Positions 1 to 7,837 of a stretch of DNA of 64,000 nt are shown piece by piece. The stretch covers positions 124,001-188,000 of the forward strand of contig CANMXJ010000006.1 of assembly GCA_947501805.1 (NCBI GenBank). The letters run 5' to 3'. The number at the start of each line of letters is the position of its first letter. Positions within the stretch are counted from its first letter, which is position 1. Source of the DNA: an uncultured Sulfitobacter sp. Lineage in GTDB: Bacteria > Pseudomonadota > Alphaproteobacteria > Rhodobacterales > Rhodobacteraceae. The position numbers and the translations under genes are program-made. The notes beneath the pieces are model-generated. The model saw only the letters and a program-made list of their open reading frames with translations. It was not told the DNA's origin and made no database searches.

Positions 1-692
1 TTGACATTTGACCCTCTGACTAGCTTGTAGCCTTCGTCCATAAACTCATCAGATTTGAATGCGGGCCCGGAAGTGACTTCGGCGATCTGGCCCAGCCGCA
101 CCTCTTTCCACGGTTGGCCTTCGAACTCAGGGAAGCGGCGGCGACCTGTGAGGAGTTGCTGCATGAGAGCGCGTTTTTGGGTGCGGGCGGTAGCCAGCAG
201 GGCCTCTGTCTTCTCGATGGCCGCGTCCCAGGTCGAGAGGATATCCGCGATCTTACGTTGTTCGGAAAGTGGGGGGATATCGACTGGAACCTTCAGGGCG
301 TCATTTGGATATAGACGAAGCCTGTCATTGGTTAGGCCGTATGAATATGCCCAGAAATTGTGAATCATCCGATCTGTCTTGAAGAGGTATGCAGCGTAGC
401 GCGGGTCGAGGTTCGACCGTGGTGCCAGGACTACATAAGCAGGGCTCACTAAAGCTTCTTCATCTGCAAGCCCCGATGCACCCTGCCACATGCGCATCAT
501 GTTGTATGCGATGTCACCAGGAAGAACCCGCAGGTGCTGTTTAGGGTCGAGGTTGGTGTCAGCCTTGCGTTCAAGACTATCACGCCGCACCAAGCCATTG
601 TTGAGCGTAACTGACAAGGTTGGCAAACCGGATTCGCCTTTCTGGCGTCTGCTGGTCATGTAGTCACCAAGTCTGGAAGGCTGATTGCTCAT
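1..692 (-). CDS. hsdS: Type I restriction enzyme specificity subunit HsdS (C-terminal part beyond window)
   Basis: Specificity subunit that would select the target sequence for the HsdM/HsdR complex. Reading the minus strand from ATG at 692 gives about 230 uninterrupted residues to the window edge, beginning MSNQPSRLGDYMTSRRQ. After the first target recognition domain comes the conserved HsdS spacer: PPLSEQRKIADILSTWD, followed by a helix (about residues 130-175) and WKEVRLGQI, the start of the second domain. The start codon overlaps the hsdM stop as ATGA, so the two genes are translationally coupled. The gene is cut by the window edge, so its completeness and the presence of hsdR cannot be judged. 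Confidence 0.88.
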   Translation of the reverse strand, partial: MSNQPSRLGDYMTSRRQKGESGLPTLSVTLNNGLVRRDSLERKADTNLDPKQHLRVLPGDIAYNMMRMWQGASGLADEEALVSPAYVVLAPRSNLDPRYAAYLFKTDRMIHNFWAYSYGLTNDRLRLYPNDALKVPVDIPPLSEQRKIADILSTWDAAIEKTEALLATARTQKRALMQQLLTGRRRFPEFEGQPWKEVRLGQIAEVTSGPAFKSDEFMDEGYKLVRGSNV

Positions 693-2191
693 GTGAGGTC
701 AAGCTCTTCCAGAAATCCTGCCATCCGCGCTTCCAACTCGGCGAGGTCGTCCTTGAGCTTTACCCGTTCGGCACGGACGGCCATCAAGTCGATCTCTTCT
801 TCTTCCTCGAACGTGTCCACGTAGCGGGGGATGTTCAGGTTGAAATCGTTCTCCTCCACCTCAGCCCGTGTGGCGCGGTAGGCGTATTTTTCCACAGTTT
901 CTCGTGCGGCGTAGGTGTCCACAATCTTGTCAATGTGCGTGGCGTCGAGTGCGTTCTGGTTGGTGCCAGAGATGAACTCTCGGGATGCGTCGATGAACAT
1001 CACCGTGTTGTCGGGTTTGTGTTTGCGGAACACCAGCAGGGCGGCGGGGATGCCGGTGCCGAAAAACAATTTCTCAGGCAGGCCGATGACGGCATCCAGC
1101 AGGTTTTCCTCGATCAGCTTTTGGCGGATTTTACCCTCGGTCGAACTGCGGAACAGAACACCATTGGGCACGACCACGACAGCACGGCCCGACTTGGGTT
1201 TCAACGTCTCGATCATGTGCAGGATAAAGGCGTAGTCGCCCTTGGTCTTCGGCGGGATGCCACGGCGGAAGCGGGCGAACTTGTCGGTCTCGGCGGCCTC
1301 AGTCCCCCACTTGTCGAGAGAGAAAGGCGGATTTGCCACAACGATATCGAAGTGCCGCAGGGCGTCATCCTTGGTGCGCAGTTTGGGGTTGCGGATTGTG
1401 TCTCCCCATTCGACCTGGTGGTTTTCTTCGCCGTGCAGGAACAGGTTCATCTTGGCCAGCGCCCAGGTGGAGCCGATGGCCTCTTGTCCATAGAGCGCAT
1501 AGCCCTTGCCACCGCTGTTGCGGATCAGCCTGCCGCATTTCATCAGCAGGGACGCCGAGCCGCAGGTGGGATCGCAGATGTGGTCCCCTGGTTGCGGGTC
1601 GGCCAGACGGGCCATGAGGTCGGACACCTCGGCAGGGGTGTAGAACTCGCCCGCCTTCTTGCCTGCCGTGGCTGCGAAGCGCGAAATCAGGTATTCATAG
1701 GCCCCACCGATGATGTCGAGTTGCCCGACACGGGAGGGACGCAGGTCGAGGGCGTCTTTGGCGAAGTCCTCTAACAGGTGACGCAGGATGTCATTCTTCT
1801 GTTCCTCGTCCCCCAGCTTGTTGGAGTTGAAGCTGATGTCTTGGAAGACATCGCGAAGCTTGTCTCCATTGGCCTCTTCGATGGCATGAAGGGCCTTGTC
1901 GATGCGCTCCCCATTGCCCGCCTCATGCCGACGTTTGTGCAGGGCGTCGAAGCTGGCCCCATCGGGGAGCTTGAACGCCTCCTGCTGCATCATCGCCTCG
2001 ACCAATTCGGGGCTGTCGGGGTGTTCGGCCTGGTAACGGGTCTGGTGGTCCTTCCACACGTCGCTGACGTATTTCAAGAACAGCAAGGTAAGCACGTAGT
2101 CCTTATAAACAGACGGATCGACGACGCCCCTGAAGGTGTCACAGGCCCCCCAAGCGGCTTTGTTGATTTCAACTTGTGTGACTGGGGTCAT
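689..2191 (-). CDS. hsdM: Type I restriction-modification DNA methyltransferase HsdM
   Basis: N6-adenine methyltransferase subunit (500 aa) of a type I restriction-modification system. The N-terminal HsdM helical domain (AAWGACDTFRG, residues 12-22) is followed by AGEFYTP (180-186), the SAM-binding motif DPTCGSA (207-213) and the catalytic motif IV NPPF (287-290), all in the expected order. An in-frame extension to 2329 exists, but family members begin just before the ACDTFRG segment, so ATG at 2191 is chosen. Motif I ends in GSA rather than the common GSG, a minor variant. It is followed directly by hsdS and lies inside the tRNA-linked island. Confidence 0.93.
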   Translation of the reverse strand: MTPVTQVEINKAAWGACDTFRGVVDPSVYKDYVLTLLFLKYVSDVWKDHQTRYQAEHPDSPELVEAMMQQEAFKLPDGASFDALHKRRHEAGNGERIDKALHAIEEANGDKLRDVFQDISFNSNKLGDEEQKNDILRHLLEDFAKDALDLRPSRVGQLDIIGGAYEYLISRFAATAGKKAGEFYTPAEVSDLMARLADPQPGDHICDPTCGSASLLMKCGRLIRNSGGKGYALYGQEAIGSTWALAKMNLFLHGEENHQVEWGDTIRNPKLRTKDDALRHFDIVVANPPFSLDKWGTEAAETDKFARFRRGIPPKTKGDYAFILHMIETLKPKSGRAVVVVPNGVLFRSSTEGKIRQKLIEENLLDAVIGLPEKLFFGTGIPAALLVFRKHKPDNTVMFIDASREFISGTNQNALDATHIDKIVDTYAARETVEKYAYRATRAEVEENDFNLNIPRYVDTFEEEEEIDLMAVRAERVKLKDDLAELEARMAGFLEELDLT

Positions 2192-2252
2192 GATAAATTG
2201 GCCTGCATTTCGATTTTTCTTTTGTTTAGTTCTGGGGCGCATCTGCCAATTT

Positions 2253-2546
2253 TCATGCTTCTCGCATCCGTAGGTGAAAGAGGCGCCGCATCTCACATGC
2301 GGAATACCCAACGACGGCAAGCCAGGCACACATCAGAACGAATATGAATTCGGGCGTCTCGACTCCCTTAACCACCAGAAAGTACCCGTGTGTGGCCCAT
2401 GCCAAAATGGCGACGATACTTGCGAAGATGGCCAGATAAAACGGTCCGTTTAGTGCATCTGGCAACCATTCATCTGATCCGACTTGATCAAAGAGCGCGT
2501 CGATATCGCCTTTTGATATAAGGCCTTTAGGGGTGAAATCTGTCAT
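2253..2546 (-). CDS. Small two-helix membrane protein of the island
   Basis: 97-residue protein of unknown function. A soluble N-terminus of about 35 residues is followed by two hydrophobic segments (roughly residues 36-55 and 65-85) and a short basic tail. Its start overlaps the stop of the upstream XRE-type repressor gene by 4 nt (ATGA), so it is probably co-transcribed with the repressor and then hsdM. No family was recognised. Confidence 0.6.
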   Translation of the reverse strand: MTDFTPKGLISKGDIDALFDQVGSDEWLPDALNGPFYLAIFASIVAILAWATHGYFLVVKGVETPEFIFVLMCAWLAVVGYSACEMRRLFHLRMREA

Positions 2547-2974
2547 GCTGCTACCTCCAATAATTCATCCAAGCCAAGCGCCTGAAGTTCGGGTTTGTCT
2601 CCGGTTTTCCGGAATTCTGCGACTCGTTCGGTGTAAAGGCGGCATACAATCATCCATCGTTTCTTGATCCCAAGCCGCATTGATCGTTCCTCAAGACGTT
2701 CTTCCACCTGCATCAGGATTGATCCAAGCTCATCCATGATTTGAGATTCTCGGTTCTGAATACCCTTCTCACCGTCCAACACCCAAAGCGGGTCGGCCCG
2801 ATACAATTCAAGGAGTTTGGCTAGGACAGCGGCCGGCATCTCTCGCTCGCCGCGTGCATAGTTGTGCAAAGTCGTGCGGCTGACACCAAGGGCCGCAGCA
2901 AACCCAACCTGTGACAGATCATGTGTGCGTCGCAACTGATCCAGCCTATCCCCAATGCTTGTCTCGGTGCTCAA
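2543..2974 (-). CDS. XRE/C1-type helix-turn-helix repressor
   Basis: 143-residue regulator. Residues 8-55 form an HTH_XRE domain (LSQVGFAAALGVSRTTLHNYARGE carries the recognition helix). The C-terminal half is predicted helical and has no LexA-type peptidase residues. It is divergent from the excisionase-like gene at 3096, and the 121-bp gap contains palindromes that are obvious candidate binding sites. The inferred role is control of island excision and/or the restriction-modification genes downstream on its own strand. Confidence 0.85.
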   Translation of the reverse strand: MSTETSIGDRLDQLRRTHDLSQVGFAAALGVSRTTLHNYARGEREMPAAVLAKLLELYRADPLWVLDGEKGIQNRESQIMDELGSILMQVEERLEERSMRLGIKKRWMIVCRLYTERVAEFRKTGDKPELQALGLDELLEVAA

Positions 2975-3014
2975 TTATCTACACCCTTAGTCTTGACCAT
3001 TTTTGACAACTCAC

Positions 3015-3080
3015 GTTAACATATGTGAACAAACATGATGTGTTTGCGAATACTCTCGCAAACTGTAACATTTTGCGAAC
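3015..3080. promoter_or_regulatory. Divergent control region with operator-like repeats
   Basis: Between the repressor and excisionase-like genes lie a near-perfect palindrome GTTAACATATGTGAAC (3015-3030), a perfect 8-bp inverted repeat GTTTGCGA/TCGCAAAC (3042-3049 and 3056-3063, 6-bp spacer) and a further half site TTTGCGAAC (3072-3080). The arrangement resembles a phage-type operator array. Assignment to the neighbouring XRE repressor is inference. Confidence 0.55.
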
Positions 3081-3095
3081 AGGAGTCACCATTCG

Positions 3096-3305
3096 ATGAC
3101 GAATATTGAACAGAATTTGGAAAGTCCTCGCGAGGTTGCTCTACGAGTTGGCTGGCCATTGGCCAGGGTGAGAAAGCTAATCAGGGAACGAGAGATACGG
3201 CATCTCAAAATAGGTGGCCTTTACTTCGTCCCCCAAGGCGCGGTTGAGGAATATCTCGCAGCAAGGACAGTTGAGCCAGATTTAGGCCGTAAGCAGGTAA
3301 ATTAG
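3096..3305 (+). CDS. Excisionase-like helix-turn-helix protein
   Basis: 69-residue DNA-binding protein with a MerR/AlpA/Xis-type winged helix: EVALRVGWPLARVRKLIREREI followed by a short wing, then GGLYFVPQGAVEEYL. Such proteins act as recombination directionality factors or as regulators of integrase. An AGGAG ribosome site precedes the ATG by about 10 bp. It opens a compact three-gene run ending with the integrase, supporting an excisionase role, but sequence alone cannot separate Xis from a transcriptional activator. Confidence 0.72.
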   Translation: MTNIEQNLESPREVALRVGWPLARVRKLIREREIRHLKIGGLYFVPQGAVEEYLAARTVEPDLGRKQVN

Positions 3306-3500
3306 ATGAGCCGCCCAGCCGCCCCTTCTATGCCAACAGAGAAGCAAATTCGCGATGTGTCTGAAATAATGGCTAAACTGAACCCGGACGCCAAGATACA
3401 TCGTATCGGACCAGATGGCGTCACGTTTGTTTATGGCGAAGAGTTTTCATTCCGAGCGTGGTCAAACGAACCGTTTTCGGCAGAGGTGAGAGATGGGTGA
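3306..3500 (+). CDS. Small island protein of unknown function
   Basis: 64-residue hypothetical protein starting right after the stop of the excisionase-like gene and overlapping the integrase start by 8 bp. It has a helical N-terminus and two probable beta strands (HRIGPDGVTFVYGEEFSFRAW). No family was recognised. The tight packing between two recombination genes suggests it is translated with them. Confidence 0.6.
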   Translation: MSRPAAPSMPTEKQIRDVSEIMAKLNPDAKIHRIGPDGVTFVYGEEFSFRAWSNEPFSAEVRDG

Positions 3501-4500
3501 AAAATATCTACGTTCAAGGATCAGACGAGGTCGGTGGTTTCACTATTACCGCCGCCCTAAAGAGAAGGAAAAATCGCTAAATGTCCATGGATTGCTACCA
3601 TCCGATCCGCGGGTAAAAGCCGAATACTTCGCAGAGCACGCTCGACGGGAATACAGCCCACCCAAGACGATCACGCCACACAAAGGCACATTTTCTTGGG
3701 GGCTTGATCTATACACGTCAGGCAACTGGAAATGGTTGAACGAATATGCCGAGGGCACCAAGAAGTCGCGCAAGGCAATTTTCAAACGCTATGTTGAAGC
3801 TCAAGGCAATCGACTTGTCTCGCAGATATCCCCCAGATCAATCGAAACTGCGCTTTATGCGAAGGGCGGGCATGGGGCGGTGAACGAGTACAAGGCACTG
3901 AAGCCGGTATTTGAGCACCTAAAGCGGCTGGGCCACATTCGAAGCAATCCAATGTCGGGCATTCAAATTGAGAAGCCTAAACCCAAGGAATTCCCAACAG
4001 CTGATATAGATGATGTCTCCGCATTCATATCTTACTGGGAAGTAGGAACTGTGCAGAGATTGATTTTTGATCTTGCGCTCTACACTGGAGCTGCAAGGGT
4101 TGATTTGGCACATCTTGGTAGGCACAACATCAAAGATGGGGTGCTGGTTTTTGACCGCAAAAAAACCGGCGTGACGAGTTACGTACCTCTCACTGAAGAA
4201 CTGAAGTCAGTCATATCTCGTACACCTGATATTTCCCCAACTTTTATCCTAAGCAAAAATGGAAAGCCCTATAAATTTGAGAGCATTGGGAACATGTTCG
4301 GTGAGGCAGCGAAAGCAGCTGGGATGAAGTCAAGGTTGCACGGCCTACGCAAGGCTTTCTGCGTCTATTGGGCCGAAAAAGGGAAAACCACTCACCAAAT
4401 CGCGGCTATGGCTGGGCACTTAACCTTGAAAGAAGTCGAACGCTACACTCGTGCCGCAGATCGCGAAAACATCGTCAGGCTTATAATGACGGGTTCCTAA
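3493..4500 (+). CDS. Tyrosine recombinase / site-specific integrase
   Basis: 335-residue integrase that would join the island to the adjacent tRNA-Arg gene. An N-terminal arm-binding region and SAM-like core-binding domain (about residues 65-150) precede a catalytic domain with the expected residues: R202 in TGAARVDL, K223/K224, H283 and R286 in HGLR, H309 in AGH, and the nucleophile Y318 in VERYTRAADR. All catalytic positions are present, so it looks active. The gene ends 84 bp from the 3' end of the tRNA, the usual layout of a tRNA-targeting integrase. Confidence 0.92.
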   Translation: MGEKYLRSRIRRGRWFHYYRRPKEKEKSLNVHGLLPSDPRVKAEYFAEHARREYSPPKTITPHKGTFSWGLDLYTSGNWKWLNEYAEGTKKSRKAIFKRYVEAQGNRLVSQISPRSIETALYAKGGHGAVNEYKALKPVFEHLKRLGHIRSNPMSGIQIEKPKPKEFPTADIDDVSAFISYWEVGTVQRLIFDLALYTGAARVDLAHLGRHNIKDGVLVFDRKKTGVTSYVPLTEELKSVISRTPDISPTFILSKNGKPYKFESIGNMFGEAAKAAGMKSRLHGLRKAFCVYWAEKGKTTHQIAAMAGHLTLKEVERYTRAADRENIVRLIMTGS

Positions 4501-4532
4501 AATGGGACACGCGGACCCAGAAAATGGGACAC
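4499..4532. repeat. 12-bp direct repeat after the integrase
   Basis: AAAATGGGACAC occurs at 4499-4510 and again at 4521-4532, between the integrase stop and the tRNA. It could be accessory binding sites (arm sites) for the recombinase. The length is modest, so chance is possible. Confidence 0.45.
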
Positions 4533-4584
4533 AAACAACTAGATATCTGAAAACAGGAGATAATTAATGAAGCTAGCTACCGAA

Positions 4585-4661
4585 TGGCGACCCCGGCAGG
4601 ATTCGAACCTGCAACCTGCCCCTTAGGAGGGGGCTGCTCTATCCAGTTGAGCCACGGGGCC
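4585..4661 (-). tRNA. tRNA-Arg (anticodon CCT)
   Basis: The minus strand reads GGCCCCGTGGCTCAACTGG... with a complete cloverleaf: acceptor GGCCCCG paired to CGGGGTC, anticodon loop CTCCTAA (anticodon CCT), T loop TTCGAATC and an encoded CCA end at 4585-4587. The 3' half, nearest the integrase, is the likely attachment site. The island therefore lies to the left of 4585. Confidence 0.95.
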
Positions 4662-4783
4662 GTGTTTGTCACATTTAGCGCAGTGTTTCGGGCTTGTCAT
4701 TGCTACAATACATCGTGGCACGGCGCTTGATCGCAAGCTGTTGTTCGCGCTAACTGGTTGGAGAACAAACAAGGTGCTGTACG

Positions 4784-5815
4784 TTGACCAATTTACCCAA
4801 ACGCCCGCTGACACTGCGCGATGTCTCTGAAGCCTGCGGAGTCTCGGAAATGACGGTCAGTCGGGTGTTGCGAAAGCGGGGGGATGTATCCGAAGCAACG
4901 CGCAGCAGGGTTTTGGCCGCAGCGAAAGAGCTGGGGTATGTGCCAAATCAGATTGCCGGATCACTGGCGTCCCAGCGGGTCAACCTGGTGGCTGTGATTA
5001 TTCCATCGCTGAGCAATATGGTGTTTCCAGAGGTTCTGAACGGCATCAATCAGATACTTGAAGATACGCCGTTGCAGCCTGTCGTTGGTGTCACCGATTA
5101 TCTGCCCGAGAAAGAGGAACGTGTGCTCTATGAGATGCTCTCATGGCGCCCTTCGGGGGTGATCATTGCGGGGTTGGAGCATTCGGATGCGACGCGCGCG
5201 ATGATGGCCAATGCGGGGATTCCTGTGGTTGAGATCATGGATACGGATGGCAAACCCGTGGATGCGATGGTGGGCATTTCACACCGGCGTGCCGGGCGGG
5301 AGATGGCGAATGCGATCCTGCGGGAAGGCTATGAGCATGTTGGGTTCATGGGCACGAAAATGCCGTTGGATCACCGTGCACGAAAACGGTTTGAGGGGTT
5401 CACCGCCGCGCTTGCCAAGGCGGGTGTCGAAATTGAAGATCGTGCCTTTTATTCTGGTGGATCGGCACTGGCGAAGGGACGCGAGATGACAAAAGAGATG
5501 TTGGAGCGTTCACCCGATCTCGATTTCCTGTATTATTCAAATGATATGATCGGGGCTGGCGGATTGCTGTATCTCATTGATCAGGGTGTGGATATTCCGG
5601 GCAAGATCGGGTTGGCGGGATTCAATGGTGTGGAATTGTTGCAGGGTCTGCCACGACAGTTGGCGACAATGGATGCCTGTCGCGCAGAAATTGGTCAGGC
5701 AGCAGCAAGGATTATTCTCAACCAGACGCTTGATACACCTGATCCCGATGTGCCCGATAAGGTGACGCTGACGCCGACACTCACGTTCGGGGATACGTTG
5801 CGGCGTCGTCGCTGA
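4784..5815 (+). CDS. LacI/GntR-type transcriptional regulator
   Basis: 343-residue repressor with an N-terminal LacI HTH (LTLRDVSEACGVSEMTVSRVL, residues 9-29) and the hinge PNQIAGSLAS, followed by a periplasmic-binding-like sensor domain (VNLVAVIIPSLSNMVFPEVL onwards). It resembles the gluconate repressor GntR subgroup. The start is TTG at 4784, with AAGGTG about 9 bp upstream. No sugar gene lies next to it, so its target is unknown; the following gene starts 1 bp after its stop. Confidence 0.88.
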   Translation: MTNLPKRPLTLRDVSEACGVSEMTVSRVLRKRGDVSEATRSRVLAAAKELGYVPNQIAGSLASQRVNLVAVIIPSLSNMVFPEVLNGINQILEDTPLQPVVGVTDYLPEKEERVLYEMLSWRPSGVIIAGLEHSDATRAMMANAGIPVVEIMDTDGKPVDAMVGISHRRAGREMANAILREGYEHVGFMGTKMPLDHRARKRFEGFTAALAKAGVEIEDRAFYSGGSALAKGREMTKEMLERSPDLDFLYYSNDMIGAGGLLYLIDQGVDIPGKIGLAGFNGVELLQGLPRQLATMDACRAEIGQAAARIILNQTLDTPDPDVPDKVTLTPTLTFGDTLRRRR

Positions 5816-5816
5816 C

Positions 5817-7040
5817 GTGCTGAAACTGGACAACGCTCAGGCGCGGCAGATTTTTCTGGACCGACACAGGTTGTCGGAAACCCCGCAGGGGGCAGCTACA
5901 GGCGATGACCTTTTGTCGTTGATCCACAGTCTTGGGTTTGTGCAGCTTGATAGCATCAACACAGTTGCGCGAGCGCATGACCTTATCCTGTTCTCTCGAC
6001 GCCCGCGCTATCGTCCCGTTGCGCTCAAGGCATTGTATGAAAAACGAAAGCAGTTGTTTGAACACTGGACCCATGATGCGGCGGTGATCCCGTTGGAGTT
6101 CTACCCTTATTGGGAGATGCGCCGTCAGCGTGATGCCGCGCGGTTGCGGTCGCGATGGTCAAAGGATCGTCGTGACGGGTTCGAAAAACAGTTTCAGGTG
6201 GTACTAGACCAGATTCAAAGCGAAGGACCGGTCTGCTCTTCTGATGTTGGAAAAGATGAAAAACGCGGTTCCGGTGGTTGGTGGGATTGGCATCCGTCCA
6301 AGACAGCGTTGGAGTATCTGTGGCGTTCCGGGGCCTTGTGCGTTGTCGGGCGGGACGGATTTCAAAAGCGGTATGATTTGACAGAGCGGGTGTTGGATCA
6401 GCAGCTGCGCGATCCTGCTTATGCACCTGACGAGGCCACGACGATTGACTGGTGTTGCGATCAGGCCTTGGCGCGGCTTGGTTTTGCCACGCATACTGAA
6501 ATTGCTGCGTTTTGGGCGCATATCTCGCCTGCCGAGGCGCGCGCGTGGTGCAAGAACGAACTTGAAAAGAGGCGGTTGGAACAAGTTGAAATCATGAGTG
6601 CGGATGGCATTGCCAGGCCCGCATTTGCGCGGCCGGGTCTGGATCAAGATGCTGCGTTAGACCGTGTGCCAACAAACCGTTTGCGTATCCTCAGCCCGTT
6701 TGATCCCGCCCTGCGCGACCGCAAGAGGGCGGAGCGATTGTTCGGTTTCTACTACCGTGTCGAGATGTTCGTGCCGGAGCCGCAACGCGTATTTGGGTAT
6801 TATGTTTTCCCGGTCTTGCAGAGTGATCAGCTGGTTGCGCGGGTTGATATGAAGGCGTTCCGTGATCAGGATACCTTGCGCGTACGGGGACTGTGGACCG
6901 AGGGGCCTGTGCGATGGAGCAAAGGAAGGCAGGCCGCATTTGAGGCAGAGCTGGAACGGATCAAGAAACTGGCAGGCGTGGAGAAAGTTGTCTTTGAGGA
7001 CGGCTGGCTGCGTGGATCAGCGCAGCATAGTCTCGGCTAG
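5817..7040 (+). CDS. YcaQ/AlkX-type winged-helix DNA glycosylase (crosslink repair)
   Basis: 407-residue member of the HTH_42 (DUF1006) family, whose characterised members excise alkylated bases and unhook interstrand DNA crosslinks. The catalytic QxD motif is visible as Q43-L44-D45 in GFVQLDSINTVARAHDLILFS. The family signature HWTHDAAVIP follows near residue 82. It starts with GTG 1 bp after the LacI gene, so the two are likely co-transcribed. Its end overlaps the convergent IclR gene by 24 bp. Confidence 0.85.
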   Translation: MLKLDNAQARQIFLDRHRLSETPQGAATGDDLLSLIHSLGFVQLDSINTVARAHDLILFSRRPRYRPVALKALYEKRKQLFEHWTHDAAVIPLEFYPYWEMRRQRDAARLRSRWSKDRRDGFEKQFQVVLDQIQSEGPVCSSDVGKDEKRGSGGWWDWHPSKTALEYLWRSGALCVVGRDGFQKRYDLTERVLDQQLRDPAYAPDEATTIDWCCDQALARLGFATHTEIAAFWAHISPAEARAWCKNELEKRRLEQVEIMSADGIARPAFARPGLDQDAALDRVPTNRLRILSPFDPALRDRKRAERLFGFYYRVEMFVPEPQRVFGYYVFPVLQSDQLVARVDMKAFRDQDTLRVRGLWTEGPVRWSKGRQAAFEAELERIKKLAGVEKVVFEDGWLRGSAQHSLG

Positions 7041-7805
7041 GTCATCGGCTGCCTGTCGCAAGCGGTCCAGATGACCTTTCAGGCCCTCCAGACTGATCCG
7101 CTGCGTCGGGGCGTGCACCGAAAGGGTTGACATCAGCCGTCCCAGATCATCGCGGATCGGTACGGCAATCGCCACCATATCTTCCATGAATTCGCCGTTG
7201 TCGGTGGAAAAGTCGTTCTGGCGGACTTTCTCGATATCCAACGCAATCTTGTCAGGATCGGTGATCGTGTCAGGTGTATGTGCGTTCAGTTTCGCATGCG
7301 CGAGATATTTCGAGAGTTGTCGCGGTGGCAAAGAGGAGAGGTACATTTTGCCGCTCGCCGTGCAGTGTAGCGGAACCGTGGTGCCGATAGGCAACTGGAT
7401 GCGCAAAGGCCATTTTGTTTCAACACGGTCGATATAGAACATGCCGTTGCGTTCGGGTGTTGCAAGGTTGCAGGTTTCACCCACGTCCTCGGTCAGGGCA
7501 TTCAAAACGGCAAGGCGGATCGTGCGTAGGCGTGATGATGACAGCACGTTAACAGATAATTTGCGCATGCGCGGTCCTGCGGTGTAGGACCGACCGTCAA
7601 TATCACGCTGCAGGAAGCCTTCTTCTTCAAGACGGTGAAAAAGGCGATGCACGGTAGGTTTGGGCAGACCCAGAACTTCGTTTGCGGCTGTCGGGGTCAT
7701 GGGTACACCAACGCGAGCAACTTCTTCCAGCAGCAACAGCAACCGTAGATTGGTCGGGATCGCTTTTTCAGATGTGCTCGCGCCGGGCATGTCTTTGGAC
7801 CTCAT
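7017..7805 (-). CDS. IclR-family transcriptional regulator
   Basis: 262-residue regulator with an N-terminal winged helix (PTAANEVLGLPKPTVHRLFHRL) and a C-terminal IclR effector domain (LNALTEDVGETCNLATPERNGMFYIDRVE). It is the last gene of the minus-strand TRAP operon (SBP, DctQ, DctM, IclR), 32 bp after dctM. It probably controls that transporter and the divergent GMC oxidoreductase in response to the transported compound. Confidence 0.9.
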   Translation of the reverse strand: MRSKDMPGASTSEKAIPTNLRLLLLLEEVARVGVPMTPTAANEVLGLPKPTVHRLFHRLEEEGFLQRDIDGRSYTAGPRMRKLSVNVLSSSRLRTIRLAVLNALTEDVGETCNLATPERNGMFYIDRVETKWPLRIQLPIGTTVPLHCTASGKMYLSSLPPRQLSKYLAHAKLNAHTPDTITDPDKIALDIEKVRQNDFSTDNGEFMEDMVAIAVPIRDDLGRLMSTLSVHAPTQRISLEGLKGHLDRLRQAADDLAETMLR

Positions 7806-7837
7806 TTCGTCTTGTTCAGGTCGAATACCTAGATTGG

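Noticed and set aside
620..1774. 384-codon plus-strand frame over hsdM
   Set aside because: Antisense shadow of a clear HsdM with conserved motifs; the translated product has no family pattern.
4368..4550. 60-codon frame over the integrase end
   Set aside because: Alternative frame of the conserved catalytic end of the integrase.
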